Origin: Selenomonadaceae bacterium
Lineage (GTDB): Bacteria; Bacillota; Negativicutes; Selenomonadales; Selenomonadaceae
Assembly: GCA_017527075.1 (NCBI GenBank)
Contig: JAFXQM010000005.1
Coordinates: 112,068 to 176,067 of the forward strand
Length of the DNA stretch: 64,000 bases
Direction: 5' to 3'
Positions 26,602 to 37,416 of the stretch are shown here, in pieces (the stretch's first letter is position 1; the number at the start of each line of letters is the position of its first letter). The notes below the pieces were generated by a model. The model was not told where the DNA came from, did no database searches, and worked only from the letters and a program-made list of their open reading frames with translations. A program made the position numbers and the translations under genes.

Positions 26602-27792
26602 ATGAAAAAATTTCTGGCGACAATCTGCGCGGCGGCTCTGCTGATGACGGGCTGCGGCGGTGAAGAAACCGACCCTGAAGCTCAGCAGGATTTTCCGACT
26701 CCTGTCAAGGCGATTAAGGTCATGGTAACCGACGCGCCGTTGACTCTGTCTTACAGCGGGCAAGTCGTCGACCGCAACGAAATGAAAGTTCAATCCAAAG
26801 TCAACGGCTCCATCGTCGAAAAATATGTCAAAGGCGGCGATAACGTCGTCGAAGGTCAGATGTTATTCAAAATCGACGACCGCCAATACAGCTCGGCAGT
26901 CCTGGAGGCAGAGGCAAAGCTCGCGAAGTCTCAGACGAATTTGGCAAAGGAACGTGTCGACCTGCAGCGCGACGAGGAACTTTGGAGGTCAAATGCAATC
27001 TCCGAACAGACGCTGACCAATCAGCGCGCCGCCGTCAAATCGCAGGAAGCCGAAGTCGCCGCCAATGCAGCTCTGTTGCAGAAGGCAAAGGATGATTTGG
27101 CGGACACGATTGTTTACGCGCCGATGAGCGGAAGGCTCGGCATTGATGATGTGCCCGTCGGCACACTTGCCACGGCAGGAGCCACACCGCTGGCGACAAT
27201 CGGTATCGTTGACCCCGTGTTCGTTCAGTTCGCCGTCTCCGAACAGGAATATCTGCGGCTGTCCAGAGGTGAACAGCAGGCGCAGGCAAAAGGACAGGCT
27301 CAGCCCGATTTTAAAATTTCTTTGACGCTCGCCGACGGCTCGGTTTATCCTTATCAAGGTCAGTTCGCCGAATACGACCGCACGCTCGGCAATGAGACCG
27401 GAACGCTGACAATCCGCACGATTTTTAAAAATCCAAACGCTTTGCTCGTGCCCGGCATGTACACCCGCGTCGAAATAACCGGGCTCAAAATCCCCGGCGC
27501 AATGCTCGTGCCCGAACGCGCCCTTCAACAGCTGCTCGGCGAGACCATGGTTATCGTCGCGCGCTCGGACAACACTTCCGCCATCCGCAAAGTTGAACTC
27601 GGAGAAAAAATCGGCTCCTATTACGTCATCAAGAAAGGCTTGAAGGCGGACGATTGGGTTATCGTCGAGGGCTTGACGACTTTGCGCGAAGGCATGCCTT
27701 TGGAAGTCACGCAGGTCACCGCCAAGGATATGGATTTCTCATTCACGCCCAGCGATAAAGTTTTTGACGTTCAACAAAACGCGAACAAGTGA
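26602..27792 (+). CDS. RND efflux periplasmic adaptor lipoprotein (AcrA/MexA type)
   Basis: The 396-residue protein has a lipoprotein signal (MKKFLATICAAALLMTGC, lipobox LMTGC), followed by beta-barrel and lipoyl motifs (KVNGSIVEKYVKGGDNVVEGQMLFKIDDRQY), a long alpha-hairpin (residues 90-165, LEAEAKLAKSQTNLAKERVDL), and YAPMSGRLGIDDVPVGTLA. It bridges the inner-membrane pump to an outer-membrane channel. No TolC-like gene is in the window. The start was set at 26602 because GAGGT precedes it and it begins the lipoprotein signal. The pump gene follows 12 bp later. Confidence 0.94.
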   Translation: MKKFLATICAAALLMTGCGGEETDPEAQQDFPTPVKAIKVMVTDAPLTLSYSGQVVDRNEMKVQSKVNGSIVEKYVKGGDNVVEGQMLFKIDDRQYSSAVLEAEAKLAKSQTNLAKERVDLQRDEELWRSNAISEQTLTNQRAAVKSQEAEVAANAALLQKAKDDLADTIVYAPMSGRLGIDDVPVGTLATAGATPLATIGIVDPVFVQFAVSEQEYLRLSRGEQQAQAKGQAQPDFKISLTLADGSVYPYQGQFAEYDRTLGNETGTLTIRTIFKNPNALLVPGMYTRVEITGLKIPGAMLVPERALQQLLGETMVIVARSDNTSAIRKVELGEKIGSYYVIKKGLKADDWVIVEGLTTLREGMPLEVTQVTAKDMDFSFTPSDKVFDVQQNANK

Positions 27793-27804
27793 GGTGGATG
27801 AAGC

Positions 27805-30800
27805 ATGGCAAAGTTTTTTATTCACCGACCGGTTTTCGCCATCGTCATTGCAATTATCATCAGCCTAATCGGAATTATCGCGGGGCTCAATACTCCAATC
27901 GCCCAATACCCGAACATTTCCCCGCCGATGATTAACGTCAGTGCTTATTACACGGGCGCAAATGCCAGCGTCGTCAATCAATCCGTCGCGCAAATTATCG
28001 AACAGCAAGTCAACGGCACGCAGGGCATGGATTACATGACTTCAAACTCCAATGACGACGGCTCTTACTCGCTCAGCGTTTACTTTGAAGTCGGTTCGGA
28101 CGGCGACATGGATTCGGTCAAAGTTCAAAACAATGTCTCCGCCGCCAATTCAAACTTGCCCGAAACCGTCATTTCCTCAGGCGTGACGACCGCAAAGTCT
28201 TCGCAGGATATGTCAATGATTTTTGCCTTCTACTGCGACAACGGACTTTACGATACCGCTTTCGTGAAAAATTATGCGGACATTTATATCGCGGACAATT
28301 TGAAGCGCGTCAAAGGCGTCGGGCAAGTTCAGGTTATGAGCGCGGATTATGCTCTGCGCATTTGGATTAATCCCGAAAAGCTGGCGAACTTCGGCTTGAC
28401 TGTCGCCGACGTTCAAAGCGCAATCCGAACGCAAAACGCTCAGGCGGCGGCGGGCTCAATCGGCAAGCTGCCCGTCGCGCAAGGTCAAGAGAAGGAATAC
28501 ATGGGACAAATCCAAGGCAGATTGGAGACGCCCGAACAATTTGAAAACATCATCTTGAAGACGGGAGACGCGGGCGCGTTCGTGCGCTTGAAGGACGTGG
28601 CGCGCGTCGAAATCGGTCAGAAGTCAAACACATACATCGGCAAGTTCAACGGGCACACGGCGGTTCCGTTCATAATCAATTTGACGAGCGACGCCAATGC
28701 CCTGGAAACAATCGGCGAAGTCAAACGCATCCTCAAAGAGGCAGAAAAAAATTTGCCCGAAGGAATTAAATACGGTCAAGTTTTGGACAGCACGGAATTT
28801 ATCCAAGCGTCAATCAACGAAGTGGCGCACACGTTCTTTGAAGCGTTGGTTCTCGTCGTACTGGTAATTTTTATTTTCCTGCAGAGTTTTCGCGCCACGG
28901 TCATTCCGTTGCTGGCAGTGCCGGTTTCGTTGCTGGGAACATTCGCGGCGTTCACGGTCTTGGACTTCACGATTAACACATTAACTTTGTTCGCCATGGT
29001 TTTGGCAATCGGTCTGGTCGTCGACGACGCGATTGTCGTTATCGAGAACGTCGAACAGCACATGGAGCGCGGCTTGAATCCCGTGGAGGCGACGGAAGTT
29101 GCCATGGCCGAAGTGCAAGGACCTGTCGTGGCGATCGCTTTCGTGTTGTCGGCGGTGTTCATCCCGATTGCGTTCCTCGGAGGCATGACGGGCATTTTGT
29201 ATCGGCAGTTCGCGCTGACAATCGCGGTGTCCATGGGCTTATCGGCGTTCGTCGCGCTCACGTTGACGCCCGCACTGTGCGCCATGATTCTCAAGCCGCA
29301 CGAGCACGGAAAGAAAAATTTCTTCAGCAAATTCTTTGACGCATTCAACAACTGGTTCGACCGCACGAAAAATTCTTACGTCGGCATCGTCGCCAAAGTT
29401 ATCGCGGGAACAAAATTTGCCGTCATCTTCCTGCTGATTGTCTGCGGCGTGACGGGTTTGCTTTACAAAGTTTTGCCGTCGACTTTTGTCCCCGACGAGG
29501 ATCAAGGTTATTTCATCGGCGCGGTGATGATGCCCGAAGGCACTTCGCTTAACCGCACGTCAATGACAACCGACAAGGTTGCCGCCGCCCTGCGCGAGCA
29601 AGTTCCCGGCGTCAAAGACGTTATCTCAATCGCGGGATACAATGTCGTTTCGGGCGGTACGAAATCTTCTGCGTCGACGTTGTTTTTGAGTATGTATCCG
29701 TGGGCTGACCGCAAAGAGGTTGAGAAGAGCGCGAGTTCCGCGATTCAAAACGTTTTCCTCGTCGGCAACAGCGTCGCCCCCGAATCGTTGGTCGTTGGCT
29801 TTAACCCGCCCGCATTGCCCGGCCTCGGTGCTGTCGGCGGTCTGACAATGCAGCTTATCGATTTGGAAAGTCACTCTGACCAAGACCTCGCCGACATAAC
29901 AAATCAAATCGTCATGGCGGCCAATGCCCGTCCCGAACTTCAGGGCGTGGATACATCTTTCAGCGTGACTTCGCCCAGTTACAAATATGACATTGACCAG
30001 GAGCAAATAGAAATGCTCGGCGTTCAGCTGTCCGACGTTTACAGCGCATTGCAAGTCAATTTCGGCGGCATGCAGGTCGACGATTACGACAGATTCGGGC
30101 GCACGTACAAAGTCGTCATGCAGTCTGACGTTTACTTCCGCGGCGAAGTCGACATGTTGAAATTTATGTTCGTCAAAGGCTCAGGCGGGCAAATCGTTCC
30201 ACTCGACACGCTCATCAGTTACAAGATGAACACGGGCACGACGCAAGTCACGCGCTTTAACGGCAAACGCTCCGTGCTGATTCAGGGACAACCCGCCGAA
30301 GGTTATTCATCAGGTCAGGCGATGGCGGCTTTGACGGAAGTCGTTTACCAAGTCGCGCCGACGGGTTTCGGTATCGAATGGTCGGGGCAATCGCGCGAAG
30401 AGTTCAAAGCTTCGGGCTCCACGGGACAAGTCATGGCGTTGGCGTTGGTGTTCGTGTTCCTGTGCCTGGCCGCGCTGTATGAAAGTTGGTCGGTGCCCTT
30501 CTCGGTCTTGATGACGGTGCCGACGGGAATTTTCGGCGCGCTCCTCTCCGAGTTCGTTTTGAATTATTACACGAACAATTTCGGCGTGGGCAATCCCGGT
30601 TTCCAGAACAGCATATACATGCAAATCGGCGTGATAATGATCATGGGATTGGCGGCGAAGAACGCGATACTGATTGTCGAGTTCGCGAAGATGCGCACGG
30701 ACAAGGGCATGGAAGCGGTCAAGGCGTCGTTGGAGTCGGCGGGCTTGCGTCTGCGCCCGATACTCATGACGTCGTTCGCGTTCATCATCGGCTGCTTGCC

Positions 30801-31002
30801 TTTGGCGACGGCGACGGGCGCGGGCTCGGCTGCGCGCAACTCCATGGGCGTGGCTGTCGTCGGCGGGATGACTGTCGCGACGTTCCTCGGAATATTTTTA
30901 ATCCCCGTGTTCTTTGTCGTCGTCCAAAAGATTGTCGAGAAAATTTTCGGTTCGTCAAAGGCAAAAACTCCAATCACCGAAGCCGAAGAGCAGACGAATT
31001 AA
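27805..31002 (+). CDS. RND efflux pump inner-membrane permease (AcrB/HAE1 type)
   Basis: The 1065-residue protein matches the hydrophobe/amphiphile efflux family: MAKFFIHRPVFAIVIAIIISLIGIIAGL at the N terminus, twelve transmembrane segments, and the proton-relay Asp pair in AIGLVVDDAIVVIENVEQHM. The docking and porter domains and the C-terminal half (GLAAKNAILIVEFAKM) are also present. It exports drugs, bile salts or similar compounds driven by proton flow. It pairs with the upstream lipoprotein adaptor, and the two genes form an operon. Confidence 0.96.
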   Translation: MAKFFIHRPVFAIVIAIIISLIGIIAGLNTPIAQYPNISPPMINVSAYYTGANASVVNQSVAQIIEQQVNGTQGMDYMTSNSNDDGSYSLSVYFEVGSDGDMDSVKVQNNVSAANSNLPETVISSGVTTAKSSQDMSMIFAFYCDNGLYDTAFVKNYADIYIADNLKRVKGVGQVQVMSADYALRIWINPEKLANFGLTVADVQSAIRTQNAQAAAGSIGKLPVAQGQEKEYMGQIQGRLETPEQFENIILKTGDAGAFVRLKDVARVEIGQKSNTYIGKFNGHTAVPFIINLTSDANALETIGEVKRILKEAEKNLPEGIKYGQVLDSTEFIQASINEVAHTFFEALVLVVLVIFIFLQSFRATVIPLLAVPVSLLGTFAAFTVLDFTINTLTLFAMVLAIGLVVDDAIVVIENVEQHMERGLNPVEATEVAMAEVQGPVVAIAFVLSAVFIPIAFLGGMTGILYRQFALTIAVSMGLSAFVALTLTPALCAMILKPHEHGKKNFFSKFFDAFNNWFDRTKNSYVGIVAKVIAGTKFAVIFLLIVCGVTGLLYKVLPSTFVPDEDQGYFIGAVMMPEGTSLNRTSMTTDKVAAALREQVPGVKDVISIAGYNVVSGGTKSSASTLFLSMYPWADRKEVEKSASSAIQNVFLVGNSVAPESLVVGFNPPALPGLGAVGGLTMQLIDLESHSDQDLADITNQIVMAANARPELQGVDTSFSVTSPSYKYDIDQEQIEMLGVQLSDVYSALQVNFGGMQVDDYDRFGRTYKVVMQSDVYFRGEVDMLKFMFVKGSGGQIVPLDTLISYKMNTGTTQVTRFNGKRSVLIQGQPAEGYSSGQAMAALTEVVYQVAPTGFGIEWSGQSREEFKASGSTGQVMALALVFVFLCLAALYESWSVPFSVLMTVPTGIFGALLSEFVLNYYTNNFGVGNPGFQNSIYMQIGVIMIMGLAAKNAILIVEFAKMRTDKGMEAVKASLESAGLRLRPILMTSFAFIIGCLPLATATGAGSAARNSMGVAVVGGMTVATFLGIFLIPVFFVVVQKIVEKIFGSSKAKTPITEAEEQTN

Positions 31003-31024
31003 TTTCGGCGCGTCACGCTCACCA

Positions 31025-31221
31025 GGCGTGAAAATTTCTTTTGAATTTTTGAATCAACTTTCTCTTTGCTTGTCCAAAGAGAAAGTTGCAAAGAGAAAGG
31101 ACACCTCGCGGGGGCGGCTCCTCGTACACAGTTCGGAGTATCGAATCACCCGTGCTCGTCATGCCCGCTGAGAAAACATCACGTTTTCTGCGCGGGCGCG
31201 GCCGTCATCCTTGACGGCCTC
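31025..31221 (-). repeat. Family A structured repeat, copy A2
   Basis: Reverse complement of A1 with high identity across about 195 bp. It has the palindromic GGCCGTCAAGGATGACGGCC start, the AAAACGTGATGTTTT hairpin, the core GAGGAGCCGCCCCCGCGAGG and a perfect 14-bp hairpin (31055-31068 with 31075-31088). The hairpin arms (CAACTTTCTCTTTG) differ from A1 but still pair perfectly. It fills the gap between convergent RND pump and bglA together with a terminator and copy B4; nothing else is seen in the 323-bp gap. Confidence 0.85.
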
Positions 31222-31246
31222 TGATTTCCTTCAGCAAAAAAAAATT

Positions 31247-31282
31247 GGGAGGCAGAACTTTTAAGTTCCGTCTCCCTTTTTT
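31247..31282. terminator. Terminator between the RND pump and bglA
   Basis: GGGAGGCAGAAC / GTTCCGTCTCCC stem with a TTTTAA loop (mismatched once) and T6 on the plus strand; A-rich upstream allows use from both sides. Confidence 0.8.
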
Positions 31283-32807
<1,525 letters not shown>

Positions 32808-33798
32808 TCAAACAAAATTTATCGTGTTAAACGTAGGATAACCCGCCGCTTTGATTTTTGCAATATCAAACTCGATGCGCAACCGACTTTTCTTGACGCG
32901 GTCGCCCTGTTGCACGTGAGTTTTAAATCCGTCGCCGTTCATCTTGACGGTGTCCGGGCCGATGTGAATCAAAATTTCTGCGCCGTTTGAAGTCTTCATG
33001 CCGATTGCGTGACCGGTCGGGAAGAGCGTGGTGATTTCTGCGTCGGCAGGCGCGACAACTTTTCCTTCGGCGGGATTGACTGCGGCACCCTTGCCGAGCA
33101 CGCCGCCGGAGAAAACTTCGTCGGGCACGTCGCTCAAAGCAACGACTTCACCCGTCAGCGGACTCGACAAAATTTCGCGCTTGAGAGTCGGGGCGGCGGA
33201 TTCCTCTTGCGCAACGCTCAGAGCAATGTCACCGGCTGTCGTCGTTTCACTCGCGGCAACAGCTTTGGGTGCCTCGTCTTTGTAAAGCGGAAAAGCCATG
33301 CCGAAACCCGCCGCGAACGCAACCGCCGAAACAATCATGCCGTTGTACATGCCGCTGACGTCATTGGTCGCCGGGTCGATGAAGCAGGGATATTGGAAGA
33401 CACCAAGGCCGCCGAAGATGAAAAGTTTGACGCCGAGCAGTGCAACCAACGCGCCGCCAATTGCGCCACCGATACAGCTGATGATGAAGAATTTTTTGCG
33501 CGGAAGTGTGACACCGAAGATGCCGTTAATCGACAAATGTCCAATGCATTCCCAATGCGATTCTTGTGGGCTTTCGGCAAGCGCGACTGATATTTATGCC
33601 AATAACAATTTGGTATTGTCCGCCGCTCTGAACGACTGTAACAACGCCGTCCATTGCCTTGAGGACGTCAGTGTTCGCCTTCTTCTCGTCCTTGAGTTTG
33701 AAGCGCAAACGGGGGATGCAGTGAGCCGGCGAAATGACATTGCCCTTGCCGCCGACGTTTTTAACGATGTCCGCCGCGAGTTGCGTATATTTTGCCAT
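32808..33798 (-). pseudogene. Remnant of a beta-glucoside PTS permease (EIIBCA) with most of EIIC deleted
   Basis: Reading 33798 to about 33590, the first frame encodes an EIIB domain (MAKYTQLAADIVKNVGGKGN, the Cys of AHCIPRLRFKL, GQYQIVIG) and then runs into unrelated residues and stops at 33526. A second frame (33536-32808) encodes the last EIIC segment (GVTLPRKKFFIISCIGGAIGGALVALLG) joined to a complete EIIA domain with FPTGHAIGMKT and the phosphorylated His in ILIHIGPDTV. Roughly 300 residues of the membrane EIIC domain are missing. The EIIA part could still be translated but transport is impossible. Its usual partners, bglA and a LicT-type regulator, flank it. Confidence 0.9.
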
Positions 33799-33809
33799 AA
33801 CTATTCACC

Positions 33810-34429
33810 TCATTGTTTGTCAGTGGATTTGCGACATTTCGCCGCCCGCGACGCCACGCTCTTAGCTACGGCTTTCATAATGTTGGCGTGACCTTCGGGA
33901 GTAGCCGCTCGACGCTTTGCCGCTTCAGAAATTTTTACAAACTTCGGAGGACGCTTGCCGCCCTGCTCGCGGCGTTTGACTTCCGCCAATTCTTTTGCCT
34001 TTGCAGAGGCAGCCAAGAGTTCTGCTTTACCTTTGGGCGTCTGTGCACGACGTTTTTGCGCTTTGGAAGATTTCTCATGTTCGGCGGGATTGAGTAACGA
34101 CGCTTCTGCCCTGCCGACATATTGCGATGAGCTTGTTCGGAAAAGGCACAGGCACCTCCGCCGTCGGTCAGATTGTAGCCCTTCGGTGCAATGCAGTCGT
34201 GGAAGGCTATCCAATAGTGTTCGCGCTCGTTCGCCTGTTTGCGGGTCTCGCAGACTTCGATAAGCTCTATCGTGAAGTTTTCGATACCGTACTTTTGCAT
34301 TGCTTGCCCGATGGCGTATTTGAGATTGTTCGCGTGCTCCCAAAAACGCCTTGCAAGTGTCCGCGACGTTTGCCCGACATATTTCTTAAAGTTGGTACGA
34401 TTCATGAGGAGATAAATTTTGACTTGCAT
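33810..34429 (-). pseudogene. Frameshifted GIY-YIG nuclease with NUMOD-like tail
   Basis: The N-terminal part starting at 34429 (RBS GAGG) is a GIY-YIG domain: KIYLLMNRTNFKKYVGQTSRTLARRFWEHANN, then ENFTIELIEVCETRKQANEREHYWI and NLTDGGGAC. After FSEQAHRNMSAGQKRRYS the frame breaks. The continuation (NPAEHEKSSKAQKRRAQTPK, then helical basic repeats to 33810) lies in another frame, so one base appears lost near 34086-34096. The architecture suggests a free-standing homing endonuclease, sitting among broken bgl genes. It carries its own promoter region at 34449-34556. Confidence 0.8.
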
Positions 34430-34448
34430 TTTCCTCGCTCCTTTGTCA

Positions 34449-34556
34449 TTGACAAGCACAGCGGGAAACTTTAGAATGAATATGGAAAGGCTCCGCGCCG
34501 TGTTTGAGATTGATGTTGACGTTTCAATCTTAACAGCGTGGAGCTTTTCCGTCAAT
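34449..34556. promoter_or_regulatory. Overlapping divergent promoters within a 65-bp inverted repeat
   Basis: Leftward: TTGACG (34556-34551), 17-base spacer, TAAGAT, reading into the GIY-YIG gene. Rightward: TTGACA (34449-34454), 17-base spacer, TAGAAT (34472-34477), whose transcript would begin at the foot of a long imperfect hairpin (34486-34550, GGAAAGGCTCCGCG... with ...GTGGAGCTTTTCC). No gene follows rightward on the plus strand, so it may make a small structured RNA. Confidence 0.5.
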
Positions 34557-34559
34557 ATT

Positions 34560-35204
34560 TCATGAGTAATTGTCGCTGAAAGCTAAGTTTCGTCTTTCGT
34601 CGAAACCGCTGAGAGAATTGCGATAGCCCATATGGAGTGTTGCTTCCCGGTTATCGTTGATTTTGTAATGCGTGGCAACTTGCAAGTGAACCATGTTTGC
34701 ACGAGCAGTTCTGGTTTTTTCGCCGGTGTTCTTATCGTGCTTGATGTAGTGGTCGTTGAGGAAGCGAACGTAACCGTCGAATCGGAATCTGTCCGACAAG
34801 TCTTTGAGTTTGCTTTTTTCTTCGGGCGTGAAGTCTTCGCCGCTTTGCTCCGGGGCTTTTTCATCAGCGGCATTGAGTTTTTCGAGCAACTGAAATTTCT
34901 TCACGTCGTAAAAATATTCTTTGCCGAGTTTGGCGATAAGTTCCTGCTCTTGCTCCGTGAACGCCGACAAATTGCGCTGAGCCTCGTCGACAATCATTGC
35001 CGGTTCCAAACGGCTCATGATTCGCCCATGTGGAATTGGCTCGGTGTAATCTGCGACGTGACCGGTTGCAATCAGTTCGTTCACGGCGGCATAAGACCAA
35101 TCGTTTGCGGGGACATCCGCCAAGAAATTTGCCAACGCCGACACGTGAGCACCGACGCAGATTATCGCTGACGACAACGCGGCGACAAAAATTTTTCTCT
35201 TCAT
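34560..35204 (-). pseudogene. N-terminal fragment of an SLH-domain porin
   Basis: A signal peptide (MKRKIFVAALSSAIICVGAHVSALA) is followed by an SLH domain (FLADVPANDWSYAAVNELIATGHV...GRIMSRLEPAMIV), a coiled-coil linker and the first barrel strands (FRFDGYVRFLNDHY, REATLHMGYRNS). The frame then stops at NLAFSDNYS after 214 residues, so most of the barrel is missing. The stop falls four bases before the promoter of the GIY-YIG gene, suggesting the endonuclease element replaced the rest. A porin within a bgl operon recalls bglH of enterobacteria. Confidence 0.85.
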
Positions 35205-35316
35205 GTCATGACCTCCAAAGTTTCGATTCTCTATTCAAACTCCGAAGATTTTGCCGACTCAACGTAACAATCCAAACCGAAGTGCCGGAAAATTAAAGCT
35301 GCCCTCCTTCCGCCGT

Positions 35317-35856
35317 CTACTGAGCGATGACTTTCGCGATATGAATCGTCAAATAAAATTTTTCTTCCGCGCTGACCTTGTAACGATTTTTCTTTTCTAT
35401 CAGCGCGGAAATTTTTTCGGCACACTGAGCTGCCCGCGAATATTTTTTCTTAATCACCGAATAAATTTCGTCCTCGACCTCGTCCTTTGTCTGTTGACCG
35501 ACGAGCACTCTCTTTGCAAAAAATTTTAAGTGAGTGACGAACCGATAATAAGCCAACGAATCTTTGTCGAACTCCGCCCGGCAGCTCAGCCGATTTCGTC
35601 TTCGGGCATGTTGACTTTGAATCGCTCGTTCATAATTTCCAAAGCCGGTTGCCCGACCAAAAAATTCTTTCTCGTAAAATTTGTGCGTCTCTTGGAGAAC
35701 CATGTTGCGAATAATTATTCCGTCACGAATTCTTCTGACCGCCATGTGAATGTGATCCGTCAGCACAATGTAAATGCTTTCGTTGAGTTTGCAGCCCAAA
35801 GTTTTTTCGGCGAGCGTGATGATTACGTTGTTGTTCAGGATTTTTTTGATAATCAT
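35317..35856 (-). pseudogene. Decayed BglG/LicT-type antiterminator
   Basis: The start at 35856 (RBS GAGGAG) gives MIIKKILNNNVIITL, the beginning of the RNA-binding CAT domain. It then jumps to GCKLNESIYIVLTDHIHMAVRR of PRD1, so about 60-70 residues are deleted. After THKFYEKEFF the frame is lost and is regained at DKDSLAYYRFVTHLKFFAKRVL of PRD2, which runs to HIAKVIAQ. Such proteins bind RNA to prevent termination of bgl operons and are controlled by PTS phosphorylation. This copy cannot bind RNA. Confidence 0.85.
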
Positions 35857-35941
35857 CTTGAGACTCCTCACGACAAAAATTTTTTCTGTCAATGCGGCGG
35901 CGCGCCTTCTCATTACAAAATTTTTTTTGAGTAAAGGGAAA

Positions 35942-36343
35942 ATGATTGTGGCGTCGAAGTGTGCTTGCATGAGACAGGTATTGAATACGTTCAAGAAAAG
36001 TTGGAAAATATTTCTGACAGTCGCGGCAGTTTTGTCTTTGCAATTGATTTCGGCGGGGCAGCTCAAGTTGTGCGGAGCGGTTCTGACGGGCGCGCTGTTG
36101 AGTTTTTTTTATTTCCTGTCGACGGCAGCGCGGCTGGAAGCGGCGGCGAATTCTTCGGCGGCTCAGGCGAAAAAAATCATGCTGGTCGGATTGCTCTTGC
36201 GGCTCGGAATGGTTTTCATCATCTTGGCGGTCGCCGTCCACATCTCGGTTGAACTTTTCTTGGCGACGGCGGTTTGCTTCGGCGTATTTTATTTTGCCGC
36301 GCTCATCGTCCTGGCTCGCTCCGAACTCAGACGAAAGTTTTAG
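35942..36343 (+). CDS. atpI: ATP synthase subunit I (AtpI-like)
   Basis: This 133-residue membrane protein has four hydrophobic segments (WKIFLTVAAVLSLQLIS, LKLCGAVLTGALLSFFYFL, KIMLVGLLLRLGMVFIIL and ELFLATAVCFGVFYFAALIV) and is placed directly before atpB, as in Firmicutes. AtpI assists assembly of the c ring. The ATG at 35942 has AAAGGG four bases upstream. Longer frames begin inside the convergent antiterminator remnant and were not accepted. Confidence 0.8.
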   Translation: MIVASKCACMRQVLNTFKKSWKIFLTVAAVLSLQLISAGQLKLCGAVLTGALLSFFYFLSTAARLEAAANSSAAQAKKIMLVGLLLRLGMVFIILAVAVHISVELFLATAVCFGVFYFAALIVLARSELRRKF

Positions 36344-36450
36344 TCGGAGACATTTATCACAGCAAAAAAAATTTGCGCGTGATATCTTGCGCATGAGATA
36401 AGGGAGGTGAGAAGCCCGACCCGAAAATTTTTTTGTAAGGAGGTGAACTT

Positions 36451-37125
36451 ATGCATGAAATTGGTGTCCGCGAGACGGTAAATTTCCTCGGCTTGACGTT
36501 CAACATCGAGACGCTCAAGATGACGTGGCTGGCAATGGGCATTGTGATTTTGGTCGCGTGCCTGGCGACGCGCAACTTGAGAGTCGTCCCGCAAGGCTGG
36601 CAAAATTTCGTCGAGATGATAATCCTCTGGCTCCACGACCAAATCGACGCAATGATGGGCGCGCGCGGCAGACTGCTTGCGCCGTTCATCGTCGGGTTGT
36701 TCATGTTCTTGCTGGCCAGTAACTTAATCGGACTCGTGCCGCTCATGGCGTCGCCGACAAATGACTTGAACACGACGCTCGGGCTCGCGCTGTTGGTCGT
36801 CTGTATCGTCCACGTGCTCGGCCTGTACTTCAAGGGCGGACATTACATCGCGCACTTTTTCCAACCCACGCCCGTCTTCGTCATCATCAACATGATTGAA
36901 GAAATCGCAAAGCCGATAACGCTTGCCTTCCGTCTTTTCGGAAACATTCTCGCGGGCGAAATTTTAATCATCGTCTTGCTCAAGCTGATGCCGATTTGGA
37001 TGCCGATACCGTCGGTGTGTTGGCTGGCGTTCAGTATTTTTATCAGCTGTGTGCAGGCGGTCATCTTCACAATGCTGAGCATGGCGTATCTTGCCAACGC
37101 GGTCAGAGAAGACCACGCGGAGTGA
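36451..37125 (+). CDS. atpB: F-type ATP synthase subunit a
   Basis: This membrane stator subunit forms the ion half-channels. The 224-residue protein has the key arginine helix in KPITLAFRLFGNILAGEILI and the C-terminal helix CVQAVIFTMLSMAYLANAV. The start follows AAGGAGGTG. The next operon gene, atpE, is unusually far away (291 bp) because a family A repeat lies between them. Confidence 0.96.
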   Translation: MHEIGVRETVNFLGLTFNIETLKMTWLAMGIVILVACLATRNLRVVPQGWQNFVEMIILWLHDQIDAMMGARGRLLAPFIVGLFMFLLASNLIGLVPLMASPTNDLNTTLGLALLVVCIVHVLGLYFKGGHYIAHFFQPTPVFVIINMIEEIAKPITLAFRLFGNILAGEILIIVLLKLMPIWMPIPSVCWLAFSIFISCVQAVIFTMLSMAYLANAVREDHAE

Positions 37126-37191
37126 GTCCCCTCTTAACGTAAGAGTGGATTTGCAGAAGCTGTCGTCGACGGCGGGGCTCGTCACACTTAT

Positions 37192-37377
37192 CGGGCTGAA
37201 AAATTTCTTTTGAGTTTTTGAAACATACTTTTCTTTGCTCGTCCAAATACCCGCTTAAAAAGCGGGGGAACAGCAAGGGGAATCAACCGACTCCGGTCAT
37301 CGTAATGCTCGAAAGCAAACCCACAGGATGCAACGTCACGTTGCCCTCGCGGGGGCGTGGAGGCTCGCACTTCGGCA
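37192..37377 (-). repeat. Family A repeat, divergent copy A3 inside the atp operon
   Basis: On the minus strand it shares the CGCCCCCGCGAGG core, a GCAACGTGACGTTGC palindrome and the 3' part (TTGGACGAGCAAAGAAAAGT through AAAAGAAATTTTTCAGCC). The left arm of the terminal hairpin has been replaced by about 100 bp of unrelated sequence, which includes an internal CCCGCTT/AAGCGGG stem. Confidence 0.7.
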
Positions 37378-37416
37378 GTTAAAAATTTTTTTATGATTTA
37401 AGGAGGATTTTTTAAC

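Noticed and set aside
35774..35941. N-terminal extension of AtpI
   Set aside because: It reads backwards through the antiterminator remnant and lacks a ribosome-binding site.
36388..36450. Short GTG-started peptide before atpB
   Set aside because: The apparent Shine-Dalgarno overlaps the GTG, and the frame runs into the true atpB ribosome-binding site.
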